39,951 nt of DNA. Origin: an uncultured Alphaproteobacteria bacterium. GTDB lineage: Bacteria > Pseudomonadota > Alphaproteobacteria > Parvibaculales > Parvibaculaceae. Location: the NCBI GenBank assembly GCA_903889655.1, contig CAISYL010000203.1:1-39951 (forward strand), in the 5' to 3' direction. Below the pieces are notes generated by a model that ran no database searches, was not told the origin of the DNA, and was given only the letters and a program-made list of their open reading frames with translations. Both the position numbers and the translations under genes were made by a program. This document shows, one piece after another, positions 38,301-39,951 of this stretch. How positions within the stretch are numbered: position 1 is the first letter of the stretch; each line of letters opens with the position of its first letter.

Positions 38301-38670
38301 TGAACCATTCCGGCTGGTGGCCGGGCTGGATGCCGTCGAGCGCCAGACGGTCGATGACGAGGTCGAGGTAGAGCGCAAGGTTTCGGGCGCGGGCCGCCTC
38401 CGCCAGGACCGCGAGATAGTCGTCGGCCCTTCCTTCGCCGATGGCGGGATGAAGTGTGTCGTAATCGGCGGTGAGAAAAAGATTGCCATCCGGAGACGGC
38501 CGGAAGAGCGGGGGCATCAGGATTGCGTTGAAACCCATCGCCACGCAGCGCTCCATCTCGTCGATGAGCCGGTCCGGCGATGTCATCAGCGGATGCAGGT
38601 AATAGATGCGCCACGCATCGCGCGGGCCACGATCTCGAATGGTCGATGGTGACGCGGAAAGCGACTTCAT
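35341..38670 (-). CDS. glgE: GlgE maltosyltransferase with extra N-terminal amylase-like domain
   Basis: Transfers maltose from maltose 1-phosphate to a growing alpha-1,4-glucan, releasing phosphate. The C-terminal part (about 480-1109) is a complete Glg[20 protein letters not shown] opens the beta domain, and the barrel holds nucleophile Asp837 ([19 protein letters not shown]), acid Glu866 ([20 protein letters not shown]) and TYFTWRHTK. The spacing of 29 between the two equals that of Streptomyces GlgE. The N-terminal 470 residues are a second amylase-like barrel whose catalytic positions are lost (GFRCKRP with Lys181 where Asp is expected), so it is likely structural or glucan-binding. The start at 38670 is favoured because a stress promoter lies just upstream; a TTG at 38811 would lie above it. 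No clear ribosome site precedes the ATG. Confidence 0.95.
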   Translation of the reverse strand: MKSLSASPSTIRDRGPRDAWRIYYLHPLMTSPDRLIDEMERCVAMGFNAILMPPLFRPSPDGNLFLTADYDTLHPAIGEGRADDYLAVLAEAARARNLALYLDLVIDRLALDGIQPGHQPEWFRTAARDAGAPPDPRDPPEAPNIAEVRFDVEAVARAMTDWWAERLAAWTALGVSGFRCKRPDRVPAIVWQELMAFTRQSAPECVFFAWTPGIPLAAQEKLAGLGFDAVFSSARWWDFRSPWLVEEHARQRRIAPSIAFPEEPFGERLAGEFHRADEVQAACRRALWLAAFAGDGLLIPMGYEYAARRPLDAAHADPNDLDRLRQSAGIDLTSDIAEVNGWMSERSLACGRGAMLDLAGGSADAVALLRTDLSSPACSDDAFLLLANADLHHSTDVDTASVLTHTGLFTHFEPVAAQPAALSPSTALRLAPGEVRVFKGERPHPIIVDSESRKALEAATHAPRIAIENVQPTVDEGRFPVKRVVGERLTVEADIFGDGHDELAVELLWRPADRADWSRTRMVPTENDRWRAEFPLDRLGTWLFTIEAWRDEFSTLQNHLKKKLAAGVALRNDVEDGRAQVAAAIPHADDETRATLRAVLTELDTVPDEMAQAKLLLTDALSAAMKDAARRAFLSRHPAVFPVWAERLEARFASWYELFPRSQSGDVHRHGTFDDVIKRLPAIRDMGFDVLYMPPIHPIGRVNRKGRNNSLTTEPGDPGSPYAIGSAEGGHTDIHPELGTLADFRRLRDAARDHGLELALDFAIQCSPDHPWVKEHPDWFKWQADGTLHYAENPPKKYEDITNVEFYAEGAAPELWLALESVVLFWVMEGVRIFRVDNPHTKPYPFWEWLIGSVRARHPDVIFLSEAFTAPKRMYRLAKLGFSQSYTYFTWRHTKAEFAEYLTELNGEGVRDFFRPNFFVNTPDINPPFLQTSGRPGHLIRAALATLLSGLWGVYSGFELCEATPLPGREEYLNSEKYEIRAWDWSRPGNIVAEIAQLNRIRKANPALHTHLGLEFYNAFNDQILYFAKATPARDNVVLAAINLDPFRAHEAAIELPLWEWGLADHAALRAEDLMRGHSFVWHGKNQTIRLDPAELPFAVWRVRPHEEL

Positions 38671-38712
38671 ATGCAAAGGGAGCCATCGGGAAGGAGGGAC
38701 CGTCGAGGGAAG

Positions 38713-38737
38713 AACCTTTCGAGGTTCGATTTGTTCC
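38713..38737 (-). promoter_or_regulatory. EcfG-type general-stress promoter of the trehalose-glucan operon
   Basis: On the minus strand GGAAC (38737-38733) is followed after exactly 17 bases by GTT (38715-38713), the consensus GGAAC-N16-17-GTT of alphaproteobacterial EcfG sigma factors. It would start transcription near 38706 and give a 35-base leader to the glgE ATG at 38670. The inverted repeat GAACC-TTTCGA-GGTTC (38712-38727) overlaps the -10 element and could be a repressor site. Confidence 0.7.
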
Positions 38738-38859
38738 GCCTGGTTGGCCGAAGCCCGCAGATTTCCGCGGCATTTCGCGACTGTGTGAACAGGCGATGCA
38801 ACCTCGGGCAAGTCTCTCCGTTGTTAGACCTGAGCCCGCATACCGGAACGCCCGCCGCA

Positions 38860-38873
38860 GGTTCATGTGAACC
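38860..38873. repeat. Inverted repeat between glgE and the MscS gene
   Basis: GGTTCA-TG-TGAACC is a six-base inverted repeat with a two-base centre, 33 bases upstream of the MscS start codon. A second GTTCATG follows at 38880. It shares the GGTTC/GAACC half sites of the repeat over the glgE promoter. It may be an operator or just a short hairpin. Confidence 0.35.
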
Positions 38874-38905
38874 GCTCTCGTTCATGAGATGGAGAAGGAA
38901 ATCAG

Positions 38906-39951
38906 ATGGCCGATAACTGGGCAGCCGTTGCGCTGGCACATCTACGCCATTGGTTCGCCTGGGTGCCGGACTGGATCGTCGGCATTTTCCTGCTCGCATT
39001 GGTGACGGTGCTTGCGATTGTCGTGCACCGCCTCGCTATCGATCTCCTGAACCGCTGGGTCGGCTCGCGCAGCCGCTATCTCCGCGCTTTCCTGTTGCGG
39101 ACGCAGGCGCTGTCGCGCCTTGCGCTGCTGATCTTCGCCTGGAGCGCGATCATCAAGCTTGCGCCGTTCCCCGAGCGCATGACCGAAGCCGTGTCGCAGG
39201 TGCTGCTCGTCGCCTTCATCGCGCTGATGGGATGGACCGTGCTGACGATTGCAGGCATTGCCGCCGATCTCTATGTCTCGCGTTTCACACTCGATACGGC
39301 CGACAATCTGCTTGCCCGCAAGCATGTGACGCAGGTGCGTATCCTGCGGCGCGCGGCGAACACGCTGGTCGTCGTGGTAACGACCGGCGCCGTGCTGATG
39401 AGCTTCGAGGCCGTGCGGCAATATGGCGTCAGCCTCTTCGCCTCGGCAGGCGTCGCCGGCATCGTGGTCGGCTTCGCGGCACGACCGGTGCTCGCAAATC
39501 TGATCGCCGGCATCCAGATCGCGATGACGCAGCCGATCCGCATGGACGATGCCGTTCTCGTCGAAGGCGAATGGGGGAATGTCGAAGAGATCACGGGCAC
39601 CTATGTGGTCATCAAGATATGGGACTGGCGGCGCCTGATCGTTCCCATTTCCTATTTCATCGAACATCCGTTCCAGAACTGGACCAGGGAGACGTCCTCG
39701 CTGATCGGCTCGGTCTTTCTCTATGTCGATTATTCGGTACCGGTCGAGCGGGTGCGCCAGAGGCTGACGGAAATCGCCAAGGCTTCGAAGCTCTGGGATG
39801 GAGATGTCGTCAATCTTCAGGTCTCCGATGTGAAGGAACAGACCATCGAACTGCGGGCTCTCATCAGCGCGCGGTCGTCAGGTGCCGCCTGGGATCTGCG
39901 CTGCGAGGTCCGTGAGAAACTGATCGATTTTCTCCAGCGGGAATATCCGGG
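38906..39951 (+). CDS. MscS-family mechanosensitive channel (partial, right edge)
   Basis: Inner-membrane channel that would release solutes under hypo-osmotic shock. The first 348 codons are present and the gene runs off the window. Several membrane segments occupy residues 20-190. The pore-lining helix and the start of the cytoplasmic beta domain are clear: SLFASAGVAGIVVGFAARPV (the AGVAGIVVGFAAR block is the MscS TM3 signature), then ANLIAGIQIAMTQPIRMDD, VEGEWGNVEEITGTYVVIK and RRLIVPISYFIEHPFQNWTR. The ATG has GGAGAAGGAA upstream. It is divergent from the trehalose-glucan operon across about 235 bases, which suggests a common osmotic role. Confidence 0.92.
   Translation, partial: MADNWAAVALAHLRHWFAWVPDWIVGIFLLALVTVLAIVVHRLAIDLLNRWVGSRSRYLRAFLLRTQALSRLALLIFAWSAIIKLAPFPERMTEAVSQVLLVAFIALMGWTVLTIAGIAADLYVSRFTLDTADNLLARKHVTQVRILRRAANTLVVVVTTGAVLMSFEAVRQYGVSLFASAGVAGIVVGFAARPVLANLIAGIQIAMTQPIRMDDAVLVEGEWGNVEEITGTYVVIKIWDWRRLIVPISYFIEHPFQNWTRETSSLIGSVFLYVDYSVPVERVRQRLTEIAKASKLWDGDVVNLQVSDVKEQTIELRALISARSSGAAWDLRCEVREKLIDFLQREYP

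Noticed and set aside
32038-38652. A stop-free plus-strand frame of 2204 codons opposite glgE and treS-mak
   Set aside because: It is the antisense shadow of two well-supported enzymes. GC-rich codon use leaves few stops in this frame. Its residue composition is Arg- and Glu-rich without recognisable domains.
38845-38882. A second GGAAC upstream of the MscS gene as an EcfG promoter
   Set aside because: The nearest GTT triplets are 11 or 30 bases away, so the 16-17 base spacing is not met.
38671-38916. An 81-codon plus-strand frame over the glgE-MscS gap
   Set aside because: It runs through the stress promoter and the MscS start and shows no domain or ribosome site.
1-39951. tRNA or rRNA genes, CRISPR arrays, insertion sequences, integrases or phage genes
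   Set aside because: I read through for conserved tRNA arms, regular repeat-spacer units, transposase-like proteins and terminal repeats and saw none. A tRNA-finder or covariance-model search would be needed to exclude small RNAs.

Overview
The window is a GC-rich chromosomal segment of an alphaproteobacterium, probably of the Hyphomicrobiales (Rhizobiales) or a near relative. This is inferred from a 41-residue zinc-free ribosomal protein L36, the cluster of N-formylglutamate amidohydrolase, DUF1244 protein and GapR (DUF2312) beside pyruvate kinase, and two promoters of the alphaproteobacterial EcfG general-stress type. I see no tRNA, rRNA, CRISPR array, insertion sequence or prophage gene. 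Genes are tightly packed and no gene-free stretch clearly exceeds 300 bases.

Layout. 1-4.7 kb (minus strand): acyl-CoA dehydrogenase, nitroreductase, 2OG-Fe(II) oxygenase-like protein and a Tat-exported PhoD phosphatase with a Pho-box-like repeat, closed by a strong two-way terminator at the left edge. 4.8-7.5 kb: an MFS transporter facing a two-gene unit of alpha/beta hydrolase and small membrane protein. 7.5-11.9 kb (plus): rpmJ, its terminator, two tandem HAD phosphatases, a saccharopine-dehydrogenase-like reductase, a TPR lipoprotein/periplasmic protein and a membrane-anchored alpha/beta hydrolase. 12-16.4 kb: glycerate 2-kinase and pyruvate kinase (minus), divergent from N-formylglutamate amidohydrolase, DUF1244 and gapR (plus). 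16.5-18.7 kb: a GlxA-type AraC regulator divergent from an HD-domain protein and a DUF1348 protein, with a symmetric operator-like site between them. 18.7-20.9 kb: one gene encoding EgtB fused to EgtD for ergothioneine synthesis.

21.2-38.7 kb (minus) is the centrepiece: seven genes, glgE, treS-mak, glgB, glgX, treZ, malQ and treY, each overlapping or within 2 bases of the next. Together they encode a closed cycle. TreS-Mak turns trehalose into maltose 1-phosphate, GlgE polymerises it, GlgB branches the glucan, GlgX debranches it, TreY and TreZ release trehalose again, and MalQ recycles short maltodextrins. No glgC, glgA or glgP is present. The operon is preceded by GGAAC-N17-GTT, matching the EcfG general-stress promoter. 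A divergent MscS-type channel, cut by the right edge, follows.

The most novel points are the stress promoter on the whole trehalose-glucan cycle; a second, exact GGAAC-N16-CGTT promoter in the gap before the ergothioneine gene, aimed at an unannotated membrane peptide of 26-33 residues; and the EgtB-EgtD fusion, whose domain order is the reverse of fungal Egt1. The theme of the right half is protection from osmotic, desiccation and oxidative stress.
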